Positions 26,357 through 36,780 of a stretch of DNA of 64,000 nucleotides are shown here, piece by piece. This DNA is from Larix kaempferi (Eukaryota; Streptophyta; Pinopsida; Pinales; Pinaceae). The stretch covers positions 3,291,001 to 3,355,000 of the forward strand of contig BSBM01000125.1 in assembly GCA_027924585.1 (NCBI GenBank). The letters are read 5' to 3'. Made by a program: the position numbers and the translations under genes. The notes under the pieces were generated by a model. It saw only the letters and a program-made list of their open reading frames with translations, ran no database searches and was not told the origin of the DNA. Within the stretch, counting starts at the first letter, position 1. Each line of letters opens with the position of its first letter.

Positions 26357-27060
26357 ATGGAAGACTCTTCCGGGACTACCAACCAAGAGGCCCCTTTCCA
26401 AGGTATGCCATTTGTTATTCCCCCTTGTGGAACTGTTGGTCCTCCCTTTATGGCTACGTTGAGTCTTCCTGGATTGACGATAGGATTACCAGTATGGTTA
26501 TTCTCCAATCTGGTTACACCAAGTGCACCAATTGTGTCGAACCTAGGTCCTTCACCACATGAGCACAGTCTCATGGTGACCATTTTCCTTCTTCGTCGAA
26601 ATTTGAATCGGCTTCCATCTCTTCTTCTTCTCCTACTGAAAACTTTGATGTTAGTAAGAAGGCAGGTGAGAAGAAGAAGAAGAAAAGGAAGGTTAAGAAG
26701 AAGAAGGATAAGAAAGAGACCAAGTGTCAACCATCTGCCTCTGATGGCACTCATTCTATGAGAACACCTCGTAAGCCAAAGTTCCCTTGCAAACTTTGCA
26801 AGGGTGATCACCTTCTCAAGAATTGTCCTGGTCTTTCCCGTGTGTCAGAAGTGTGGTCTAAAAACCCCAAACCGCTTGTATTGTCAACCTCTGACCATCA
26901 TGTTGATGACAGTCCCTCAACCAACGACCCATTGTTGAAGGGTCGAAAGGGTAAAGTCCTGTATCCCTGTTTGAGATGTAAGGGTATGCACTGTACTTTC
27001 CTTTGTCCAAGCATGGATGAAGCTTCATGGTGGTTGGAAGATATTAATAGTTCTCAATAG
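26357..27060 (+). pseudogene. Element B gag with two zinc knuckles
   Basis: The first frame starts MEDSSGTTNQEAPFQ and passes to a second frame near 26560. The second encodes a lysine-rich stretch (EKKKKKRKVKKKKDKKE, nuclear-localisation-like), then KFPCKLCKGDHLLKNCPG and, after a linker, LYPCLRCKGMHCTFLCPSMD. Both knuckles have spacing C-x2-C-x3-H-x4-C, one residue shorter than the standard C-x2-C-x4-H-x4-C. Gag packages element RNA in virus-like particles. A frameshift plus an in-frame TGA at 26560 show this copy is inactive. Confidence 0.7.
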
Positions 27061-28119
27061 GTGCTTGTTGTGAGGAAAATGCACCTATAGTTTAGGGGAG
27101 AAACTACCAACTTACAGTAATGAAAGATAGACTTATAAATGTTCTGCAAGTACAACTAGTAAGAAAAGAGATAAAGGTTAAAGAGGATGTGTACCTTATT
27201 AAGAAAGTTGATCCTAGCCTTCCTCTTCCTTTCTCTTCAATGCTATCCAGTATCGCAATGCCCACACTTGCAAAACAACTTCATACCTTTCTCAAATACA
27301 TTTGACTACATATATAAGACTGATCTTTATGACAGAAGAAGACGTCAAACTATAAGCAAACTGTAATCAAATCTGAGACACACATGAATAGGTCATATTT
27401 GGAAAGGGAAGAACATCTGGTCTTTATTAATGAATGAAGCAAGTACATAAATTTATACCTTCCTTCAAGCTTGGCACTTCACAAAACCTAGATTCAAGGT
27501 CTCCTACTTTTGTTCTCCAAGGGTCCCGGTCTCTAATCAGTTGTGCTAGGGTTTATCAAAACTAAGGCACAAGAGAGGGGGATGAGGGTCTCCATTCCTC
27601 CAACATAAAAATTTTATGGGCTTGGTCCCTACTCATGGCCCTTCTACCTTCCTTATATAGTCAATGAAGGAGAGAAAAAGTAGTTATAACCGATTAGGAG
27701 GTTCCCAAACCAACTCAATTTGACCAAAAATCGAGATTTTGACTGATTCAGGAAAATGCCCTACTTTTCTATTGCAAACCAGCGTATGTGCTCTACGTTT
27801 ATGAAGCAGAGTTGCATATTTTTGAAGGTAAACACCCCTCTTATGCTTATAGAGTAGCATTTTTGTGGAAAAATGGCCAAAAAAAGGGTTTTTTGATGAT
27901 TTTCAGGAGGTGGTTTGGTCTGGAAAAGTGTTCCTAAGGGTTATAACCATCAAATGGGCCAAGAGTGAGGTAATTTCAACCATAGTCAGTGTCCCTAATG
28001 AACCTTCAATCCACAAGTGTCCTGTTGTGTGACTAAACTTGATCTCAAGAAGTGTCGTCATGCGACCAAGCGATGCAAGTGTCGTCGCAAACAGAGAAGT
28101 GCCATTTTAAGATATAACA
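27061..28119. other. Element B spacer between gag and protease
   Basis: Contains only short frames. It links the knuckle domain to the Ser/Glu-rich linker that starts near 28120. Nothing else is recognised. Confidence 0.4.
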
Positions 28120-28904
28120 GTGCTTCCAACAAGCGATAGTAAGTTGTCCCTCGACCCCCTGCTGGTTGTCCAAGTGATCGATTCAGTTTCATCTGAAATT
28201 GATCCCACTCTTCTTTCCGAGAGTGAAGTGATTGAGTCGATGTCATCTCCACTCGATCTCGCTCTTTCATTGGAGAAAGTCCAGATTGAAGAAGTCACTA
28301 TGACACAATCTTCGTCTCATTCTTATCTTCGAAGTGAGAGTGAATTGGAAACCGCTGATGTTTTCCTAGTCAGTTCAGAATGTCCTAGGCAAGGGGAAAC
28401 CCTATTCATTCCTACAAGACCCCCCCCCCAAGTACTAAGGTCATTTCCTTTGATTAGAATGGTCTAACAGAATCTTGTCTTCCTTCGAGTATTCCTTTTC
28501 AAATATCTGTAGGAGTTTCCGATAAAGAAATATTTCCTACGATAGTTGATGAGGGAGCTTATGTTAGTATTTTATCCTCAACTGCTTGGCAAGCTATAGG
28601 TTCCCCTCAGCTTGTGCCAGTAACTGACTAGATTTTGGCTTTTAATAGAAGGTCTACCGGACCTTTAGGGATTCTCCCGCAGTTACCTATCACGTTGATA
28701 GGTAAAACTGTTTATGCTGATGTCGTGGTTGTCCAAGGTCCTTTAGATTCCAATCTGCTCCTTGGACGTGATTATGTCTATGCTATGAAAGCTATAGTGT
28801 ACATACTCTTTCGAGTGATGTATTTTCCTCATCATGGGAATATTGTGACCATTGATCAGCTTTCCTTCATGACACCCACTCATCATATGACTCCTAGTCA
28901 TTAG
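28120..28904 (+). pseudogene. Element B protease-like domain
   Basis: An acidic Ser-rich linker (28120-28467) ends at a run of ten C at 28430-28439, where the frame shifts. It continues as VISFD-stop-NGLTE, SIPFQISVGVSDKEIFP, TIVDEGAYVSILSSTAWQAI, then LPITLIGKTVYADVVVVQ and SNLLLGRDYVYAMKA. The DEGA turn and the LLLGR...AM strand are the core of the retropepsin-like fold in this plant family. Two in-frame TAG codons (FD-stop-N and VTD-stop-I) and the frameshift inactivate it. Confidence 0.65.
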
Positions 28905-28969
28905 ACTTCCCTGAATGTTCCACATGTTTTAGTGGTTTCTTCCCCCTGAGGATGGGGGGTACGAGCACG

Positions 28970-30240
28970 GTTTATGTTATGTTTCAAGCTCGTTAAAAAA
29001 TGAAACCAACCACCCTAGCATAGTTTCCTTTGGTTTCAAGCTTGCACAAAAATGAAACCATCCATTTGAGCATAGTTTTATTCCATTTCAAGCTCGTTAA
29101 AAAATAAGATGGGCCCCCTCAAGCATAGTTAGTGTCTATTTCAAGCTTGTGTGAAAATGAAATAGATCTCCCTCCCATCGGTTCGAGTCTCTCGCTAGAC
29201 TTAGAACTTGAACCTTCATTTCATCCGATTCTCGTTTCCCCCCCCTTGGTGAACATTTTCATATTAGTATCCAGGTTGGTAGTTGGCTTAGCCAGCAGCA
29301 TTTTCAGACGAAATGAAGCTTGGGGGTCATGCCACATGTTGTACCGTCAGCAATCATGTTGAGGGAACACCACCATGTTAAGCCGCTAGCAATCATGCTG
29401 GGGGCATTTACCAACCTCTGGGCATCATGTTGGTAAGGAACCCGTTAATGGGCCTTAACCATGAGCAGAGTTTACCTTTGGCTTCAAGCTCATTAAAAAA
29501 TGAAACCAGTAGTTTGAGCACAGATTAGTCTTTGATTCCAAGCTTGTTAAAAAATGGAATAGACCCCCTGAGCATAGTTCCCTTTCTGTGTCAAGCTCTT
29601 TAAAAAATGAAACAAGTCTTTTGAGCAGAGTTCTATTCCCGTGTCAAGCTCGTTAAAAAATGAAACATATCCTTTCCCTTTGAGTCGAGTCACCTCGTAG
29701 ACTTAGTACCTGAACCTTCTTTTCACTCGCCTATGCCTTAGGTGAATGAATTGAAGCTTGGGGGGCATGTCTTCAACCTTTGGAAGTTACGTTGAAGTCA
29801 ACTCGATCACCTCTCCACACCACATTGGAGCTAAGTCACTTACTTCTAGCAATCATGCTGGGGGCACACACCAATCTTTGGATGCCATGTTGGGGAAAAG
29901 TTCACCATTGGGAACTTTTTCGAGCATACTTTCCTTTTTAGGTTTCGAGCTCATTAAACCATGAAAATTATCCCGAGCATAGTTCATTTTCTGTTACAAG
30001 CTCGTTAAAAAATGAAGCAGACATCATGAGCATTCTTCCAACCTATCTTCGAGCTCGTTACAAACAGTAAGACGACATTTGAGCTTACTTTTCATTTTTT
30101 TTCGTGCTCTGGTTAAAACATGAAAAGTGGTTTGAACTTACTTTTTACTTTTTCGTGCTCTGGTTCAAATATGAAAAAGATTCCGAGTGCTTTTGATACC
30201 ATTCTCGTGCTCGTTAAAAATTTAAGTTAAAAAGGTGTGT
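28970..30240 (+). repeat. Degenerate 50-58 bp tandem repeats in element B
   Basis: The core CAAGCTCGTTAAAAAATGAAA recurs with variation near 28985, 29036, 29089, 29142, 29475, 29533, 29593, 29643, 29997 and later. It is usually followed after ~20 bases by GAGCATAGTT. Relatives continue weakly to about 30830. Some units are separated by GAAGCTTGGGGG(G)CATG purine-rich words that resemble polypurine tracts. The array sits between protease and 3' LTR. Confidence 0.8.
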
Positions 30241-31915
30241 CTAATGAGTATAGGTTTATCACTTTATCCGACCTCGCTAGACTATTTACAGAAAAGGAAC
30301 TGTGCCGAGTTTACTTTTTCCTTTGTCGTACTCGGTCATCAACCATGACAAAATTGTTCCTGGAGTCTTTTTAAGCTCTTTTCAGACTCCCTAAATAGGA
30401 AAAGATTGCCAAGCAAACTTGATGTTTTCATGCTTGTAAAAGAATTTGAATGATCGTCTTTCTGGTGATAGTTTACCCCTTTTTCGGACCAGGAAGCACT
30501 ATTTACGAAAAAGGAATACTCTAGCTAATCATGACTGGAACAGTCCTCTCCCGCGTTGTTTTACCCTTTTTCGAGCGATGAGGCTAACTTTACGAAAAAG
30601 GACCGTTGGAGTCTCCTTTAGTTCTTTTCATACTCTCTAAACATGAAATGACGACCGAGTTTACCTTCTATGGACTCGTTAAACTCTTACATTGAAGGGC
30701 CCATCATGGGACGAACCCCTCCTATCCCAAGTTTGAAAAATATTTGGGATTGGACTCATCTATGAGATGAGCTATACCGAGCATCTGGTTACCCTCATCA
30801 AGCTCGTAAAAAACACATGAGGCACTCATCATTCATGATGGGGAAAAAGGAAGGCTTTTATGTTACACATTTTGTTAGTGGCAGTATGTAGTCATTCTTG
30901 AACATGGCACTCATCTGCATTTGCATACGGTACTTGGATCATCTATTTGTCCTCGAGTTTCGCTTACTTCCTGAGTCTTGTTACTCCTTTGAGTCATTCA
31001 AAGAAAGCTTCCCTCATTAGTCGCATTAGGATTTAGTGTTGGACTTGTCATGTCAATACTGCCAAGTCATGCCATGCCCATGTTCAAGAATACGTCCACC
31101 ATTTATCATCTGCAGTCAGTACGCCCGTCACCATGACGGTCTACTCTAAGCCAGTCTTGCATGTTACTGTACCATCCGATCTGCTCTACACATCTTTTGT
31201 CGTGTTTCATGTCGATTGAAGGGGGATTCATCATGGCCCTCTTTCGACAGATTCATCCTTGTCGACATCAACTCATCATCCGAGGATTGAATCTAGAAAC
31301 CAACCAAGTACCTTGGCCCTGTATGCCTCAATGGCAGGTTACCTCATTTTCAACATGAGTTTACATCATTGACTCTTGATTGAAAGATTTCATCTTGCGT
31401 TCGACCTCAACTCACTTATTCACGCTTGGTAATATGTACTGTGATACCTTGGGAATCATTGACATTAATGGTGATCTCCCTCGCACTTGTTAACAGTTTA
31501 CATCAATGACCGGTAATCAAGTGGTTTATACCATGTTCGATGTCAAGACCTTTGTAATCACATGGATAGATTCGTATCATTGCGGGTTCAGCTTGAAGAC
31601 CCTAGGAAGTCATATTTTACCCAGGTTGCGATGGAGTTTGTATTGAGTTATATCACACAGATCCACATTTGTATTGGTCGTGGTTGTGTTATCATCTCAT
31701 CATGGATCTACGCTTGTGTCTAGTAGCCATGATTGTGTTCAGTCGATCTTTACTACCATGGATCTACATTGTATTGGTCGGCAGCCATGTTGTGAGTCAT
31801 TTGAGACTGTGTGCTAAGAGTCAGTTATACTGCAGCAGTGTCCTTCGTCCGACAAGTCTATTGCCATTCCTTCTACCAAAGCATTTCACCTGTCTATCTT
31901 TCAACAACTTCATGC
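30241..31915 (+). other. Element B 3' untranslated region
   Basis: Contains the weaker end of the tandem repeats, then unique sequence up to the polypurine tract. No reverse transcriptase, RNase H or integrase is seen. Confidence 0.5.
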
Positions 31916-31929
31916 TTTGGGGGGAATTA
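31916..31929 (+). promoter_or_regulatory. Polypurine tract of element B
   Basis: TTTGGGGGGAATTA lies immediately before TGTTACACC, the LTR start. It fixes B on the + strand and marks the true start of the 3' LTR at 31930. Confidence 0.8.
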
Positions 31930-32009
31930 TGTTACACCTAAAATCTTCCCATCATGAGATTCAGTGTATACACCTGTGGAGTTATCTTGATTAAGGATTA
32001 ACCTGGAAG
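31930..32009 (+). repeat. Element B 3' LTR, first 80 bp (interrupted)
   Basis: Matches the first 80 bp of the 5' LTR with several differences, including a small deletion (GATTAAGGATTAACC against GATTGAGTGATTAACC). Homology stops after ACCTGGAAG, then a six-base filler GATTGA leads into the copied flank. Confidence 0.85.
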
Positions 32010-32381
32010 GATTGATCAAAATAGTGGGTTGTTGTTGCCCACGGTATTGAAGCACAGTTGGTGCATCTCCCTTCCCAGAGTTAGCATTTTGCTTACTCTT
32101 GTACTTCTTCTTCTTTCCTCTCAGGTCTATGGATGAGACTGTGAGGATGTTAGATGTGTTGGAAGGATTAGCAGGTTCCTGCATTTCCTGGACAGCTGTG
32201 GGTTGCGAATTCTCAATAGAAACTTGTCCCAAATGTAGGGTAATCTGTTCAAGTTCATGTGGCAGCCTAGCTGGATCAAACGCAGGTTTTGCAGGTTGGT
32301 TCCAAAAATATTGGCTACTTTCTAGAACCTGACCACTCCATGGCGGAGTGGGGTTAATGGTTGGATTGCCCCCTTGCGGGG
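32010..32381. repeat. Displaced copy of element A gag segment
   Basis: 32016-32381 equals 22815-23180 with only two differences in 366 bp (GACTATGAG/GACTGTGAG and CCGTGG/CCATGG) and no indel. It contains the same minus-strand gag C-terminal residues. It lies inside the 3' LTR of B, so it is a secondary copy, not part of A's own order. Confidence 0.9.
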
Positions 32382-33282
32382 TGTTACACCTAAAATCTTC
32401 CCATCATGAGATTCAGTGTATACACCCTTGGAGTTACCTTGATTGAGTGATTAACCTGGAAATATTTGTACCCATTTGTACTAGGTTTTGAGAGGTTGTC
32501 GTAGGTTGCACTCATGCAGCATGCGACGTCGCAGCTTGCTCTATTGCAGGGTGCGCCGATGTCAGTTAATGGACAAAAATAGCCCTTCGAGACCCTTCTC
32601 GAAGCTTGCTAACTTGGGACCCTATCCATGACCTCTTGGGGGAGCTGGCACTCGATTCCTATCACCTTGGAAAGATCCCTTAAGCCTCTCCTATCATATC
32701 TCAACCTCTCCTATGCATACCCTATCCACTTAGTCCTATTTAAATGAAGCTCACTCCCATCCCAAGGGAGGAATTCTATGGTGCTCTTATGTTGGTGAAA
32801 TCAAGCTCAATAGATCAAATACTCTAGCTTGGATAACATCCACTTCTCTCTAGGAGCTTTGGCATGGCTTATCAAAAGGAGCTTGCAACATTAAGGCAAT
32901 GGTTGTAACCTTCTTTTCTGTTGTACTTCTCCACTCTTCAATATAGTTAATATAATTGCTTTCCATAAATGTTGTCTCCTTGATGATGTTTAGAGCTTTC
33001 CTCCTTAACTGTTAGCTTAGATCTATCATATGAGATATATGCTTTCACTTCTCGTGGTCTGTCACATGTTCAACAGGGTTTAGCTACTTGCAATCTGGCA
33101 GCGCTGGAGCATTGGATCAACGAAGGAGAAAGGGATCTACAAATATAAGGTAAACGATCTACTCTTATGTTTGTACTTCTATATGATCTAGGAAAGTCTT
33201 TTATGTTCTGTCCTATTTGTTCTAGACTTACGTTAAGCTAGGGAGATCAGGCCTTGAGTCCGCTCTCGGTAGATTGTCCGCA
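32382..33282 (+). repeat. Element B 3' LTR, restarted copy
   Basis: Begins again at TGTTACACC and runs 901 bp to CCGCA. The first ~118 bp are identical to the 5' LTR; after that it carries its own substitutions. The part after about 32500 is therefore probably the original 3' LTR. Confidence 0.85.
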
Positions 33283-34830
33283 AAATAGGGGTTAGGCCTA
33301 AAATGGGTTGGTTTCATTCTAGAACCTGACCACTCCATTGATGTGGTTTTTGGGATTGAAAATCATTCCAAGAGGGGTTACCTCCTTGCGGAGGTTGCAT
33401 CCAAAAGGATTAGTTATTTCCCGGATGTTGCCCAGTCCATTGTGAACTAGGTTGGATGTATGGATTGCCCCCTTGCGGAGGTATGTTCCAATAAGGTTGG
33501 TTATTTGGTGGAATATTACCACTCCATGGATGGTTGGAATTCATGGGTGGATTGCCCCCTTACAGGGGTATGTTCCATTGAGATTGGTTACTTGGTGGAA
33601 CATTACCACTCCATTGCTAGTTTCCTTGGTTTGGATATGCGTTCCAAGGTTGATTTCCTCCTTGTGGAGATGACATCCAAAAAGATTGGTTACTTCCTGA
33701 ATGTTGTCCATTCCATGGTGGAACAGGATGGATGGATGGATTTCCCCCTTGCGGAGGTAGTCCCCAAAAATATTGGTTACTTTCTGGAATCTAACCAAAC
33801 CATTGATTATTTCCTTGGTTTAGATAAACATTCCAAGGTTGATTTCCTCCTTGCGAAGGTGGTGCCCAAAAAGATTGGTTACTTCTTGGAACCTCCCCAC
33901 TCCATTGTGGGATGGGGTTGATAGGTGGATTGCCGCTAGGCATTGTGATAGGATAAGTCGGAGGATAACTCCCTCGGGCATTTCCTCTAATATGAGGAGC
34001 ATAAACCTAATTGGCATAAATGTTCCATGGTTCATTGCTTCCGCCGGGGATATTACCATTCCATGGTGAGGGGTTTCCCCAGAAATAGAATTTGGACAAG
34101 TGTTAGGCATACCAAGAGGATTCTGGTTTACTCCTTATGTGTGTTGACCTTGATTAGCCGAACCATATGGAAAACCAATGTTTGGTAAGGCAGACCCTTC
34201 AGTAGGGATTCCTGCAGACAAAGTGGATACACTTCCAGGATTGGAACCCGAAACTGTACCAAATGGCACTGAAGTGCTGGTTGAACTTGTGCTACTAACA
34301 GGTATACTAACTGTTGGGATTGATGTAGAGGCCAAATTGGAAGTATTGCTACCTCCAGCAACTGTTTGATGTTGCGACGATGTAGTCCCTTGTGCGCCTG
34401 ATGAAGCCATAGGGTCATTTGTTGAATTTGCATGTCATTCAAACTTTCAAAAAGAGGTTTGATATCACCCAGTGACTCACGGATAGTAAGTGTAACTGGT
34501 TCTGAAAGACTCATCAAAGGAGGAATTACATGAGCATGTGTGCGATGTTTGAATGTTTTAATTTCAACTAGAGTAAGATTATCAACTATGTCTGTATTCA
34601 GTTCGTGATGTGACGATGAATTCTCAGTGTTGATTTGATGTTGTTCTTCTCGAGTAATATTAATTGTATTTACAATCAGTTCTGTTTCCAAGTCATTAGG
34701 ATGTGGTTTTTGTACATGTCTCTGCAATGTAGCAGGGCCTTCAATTTCTGGTGTCTCACCTCGCTGCCGCTGTGTCTGGCGGATCGGGAGAGTAGCAACT
34801 TCTAATAAGTTGATAAAATGATGTGTTTAA
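33283..34830 (-). pseudogene. Element A gag, N-terminal and repeat region
   Basis: The minus strand reads from about 34830: LLEVATLPIRQTQRQRGETP, HVQKPHPNDLETELIVN, TLVEIKTFKHRTHAHVIPPL, SLGDIKPLFESLNDMQIQQM. A shift then leads into a Ser/Thr-rich stretch (ASSGAQGTTSSQHQTVAGG). Next comes a proline/asparagine/glycine-rich repeat region, annotated separately. Frameshifts and stops break it. It continues, across element B, at 23180. Gag identity is inferred from its place between leader and protease and from composition. No zinc knuckle is visible. Confidence 0.5.
33360..33945 (-). repeat. In-gag repeats, unit 86-102 bp (PQGGNP motif)
   Basis: GGATT(G/T)CC(C/T)CCTTGCGGAGGT recurs at about 33377, 33463, 33550, 33652, 33740, 33840 and 33928. 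On the minus strand this spells PPQGGNP, with NQ-x-x-W-x-x-P-P-Q-G-G-N-P as the fuller form followed by W-x-G-x-x-P. A further unit carries the B insertion site (23163-23180). Asn/Gln/Gly/Pro-rich repeats of this kind suggest a flexible or self-associating gag segment. Confidence 0.75.
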
Positions 34831-35892
34831 AAAGATCTTTTGAATCAAACAATCCTAAGGCAGTCTAGACTCAAAAAATGAAAAGTGTCGACATAGTAAA
34901 AATTTCCTAAAGATTCAAGCAAGCAAACTACTTTTCCAAAGAACTGAAGTTCAATGAAAAGATGGATTAGAGGGCCTTCCGAAACTAGTAGTTGCTGAGG
35001 GATTTCATGTCCTCATACAATTGCTAGAAGCGAAGGTGTGAGAAACAGTTACTATAAACTTTAATCGCCAGGGGTGCAAGTGTTGGTTCCTGACCAATCA
35101 CCCTCCCAAGGAGTAAAGTTTCAAAGTCTGTCTCAGGTATTGCAAGTGTGTCCCACTCACAATAGCCTATGTGATATCCTAAGAATAGCCACTAAAGTTA
35201 CCACTTCACAATCGACGGTCGGGCGGAACAGTCGTAAGTCGAGGACAATTCTCATAACCAAGAACTCTAGAAACAATGATGTCACCCCGAGGACTTGTCA
35301 CTGAACATAGAATCCCTTCAATAAACTCATGTCCCACTAAATAAGCAAAAGGGGGGAACCACCCTTTACTTATCCAGATTGACCTCGTGCTTGACGCGTG
35401 TTTCATAAGCGCTTTCCTGACAGACGTTTCATGCTACTAATGGATTTCTCTCTTTAATCAATGTTAGTTTCAAATTTTTGCAGCCCAGGAGTGTTAACTC
35501 TCCAAACCTAATCCAAGGCACTAACCTAAACTTGTTGGTGATATGAAAATCAATAGTTTGTCAATTTTAGATTAAGTGCCAATTTTAAGGGTAGTTTGCT
35601 TAGTTTCAGGAGTGGAAGTGAAACTGGTGGTGTTTTGACTCGAAAACAAAATGAACCACACAATGCAAGATGCTCACTATGCTATCTTTCAATTCGATGA
35701 ATATGCTAACTTAAGGAAGAGTTAGAGGTTCATGAGTTTCTTTCAGACATGCAAAGTTTCTGGTAGATTTCGTATGTTCATGCACTTTTTTTTATTTTTT
35801 TTTTATTTTTTATTTTCTCTGAAATATGGATAATAATTGATGTTTAAAGACCAATGTAACCCAAACAGATATCTCAAGTAAACATGAATCTA

Positions 35893-36290
35893 ATTCTATT
35901 ACACGGGGGATCCCTGTTTCTCATTCACAAGATCGCCATAAGGCCTAAGTGAAGAGGATACGCAGAGCCCTTTGGAATGCTTATGAATTAAATTCTAAAT
36001 TGTTACAAGTGAGATCCACTTTCTCATTCACAAGATCACCATAAGGCCCAAGTGAAGAGGATACGGTGGCTAAAAAAACTATATGCGGAAATTAAATCTA
36101 CTCTGTTACAAGTGAGATCCACTTTCTCATTCACAAGATCATCATAAGATGCGAGTGAAGAGGATACGGTGGCTCGATATAAGATGCTTTGAAAAACACA
36201 ACTCCTAAACTATTACAAGCGAGATACATTTTCTCATTCACAAGATCATCATAAGATGCGAGTGAAGAGGATACAGTGCCTCATACACGA
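35893..36290. repeat. Four tandem copies, period 103-107 bp
   Basis: TTCTCATTCACAAGATC occurs at 35918, 36021, 36124 and 36231. Each is followed by CATAAG(G/A)(C/T), AGTGAAGAGGATACG and a variable spacer. Confidence 0.85.
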
Positions 36291-36540
36291 TATATCTCAA
36301 CAAAACTAGACTCTAAGGGTGCAAGTCTCTCTAATCGTGCATGCAAATTATGAAGAAAATTCCGACTCCGAAACAAAATGTAACTAAATGAAAGTTTATT
36401 TCTGTTTTTTAGGAAGAAATTGTCTTCAATTTGTCTCACAATGTGACGTTAAAGGTTTGTATTCCAAATGCAAAATGTGTGGAAGGTTCTTCAAAGGCAT
36501 ACAACTCCAAACATATCTCAATTTAATCCAAAATTTTCAA

Positions 36541-36780
36541 GCTTTGTAAAAAATTTTGCAATTTTTTTTTCCTTTTTAATCCAAAATTAAAGATTTGAAA
36601 AACTTCAAAACTTTTCCAAATTTTTTTCCTTTTTAATCTAATTAAAGATTTGAAAAAACTTCAAAAAATTTGCAAATTTTTTTTCCTTTCTATCCTAAAA
36701 TTAAAGATTTAAAAAAGCTTCAAAAATTTTGCAAAAAATTGTTTTTCTTTTTAATCCAAAATTAAAGATTTGAACTAAAA
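36541..36780. repeat. Four tandem copies, period 55-61 bp
   Basis: ATTAAAGATTTGAA with TTTTTCCTTTTTAATCC before it recurs near 36586, 36641, 36700 and 36761. The array is T-rich and A-rich by turns. Confidence 0.8.

Larger units (their letters stand above)
23181..33282 (+). mobile_element. LTR retrotransposon B (gag-protease only)
   Basis: The element starts with a 901 bp LTR (TGTTACACC...CCGCA), followed by a long leader, gag with two zinc knuckles, a protease-like domain, a tandem-repeat 3' region, and a polypurine tract (TTTGGGGGGAATTA) directly before the 3' LTR. It lies on the + strand inside gag of element A, in the opposite orientation to A. Its 3' LTR has been rearranged by a tract copied from the left flank. 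No clean target duplication is visible: flanks are TTGCGGGG and AAATAGGGG and share only GGGG. No reverse transcriptase or integrase is present. Confidence 0.8.

Noticed and set aside
33283-33291. GGGG on both sides of element B as a target duplication
   Set aside because: It would need extra bases after the LTR end and is only four identical G residues; not accepted as proof of the insertion boundary.
35893-36290. Regularly spaced repeats considered as a CRISPR-like array
   Set aside because: Spacers are related to each other, units are ~103 bp, and the block is part of a retrotransposon leader in plant-like DNA.
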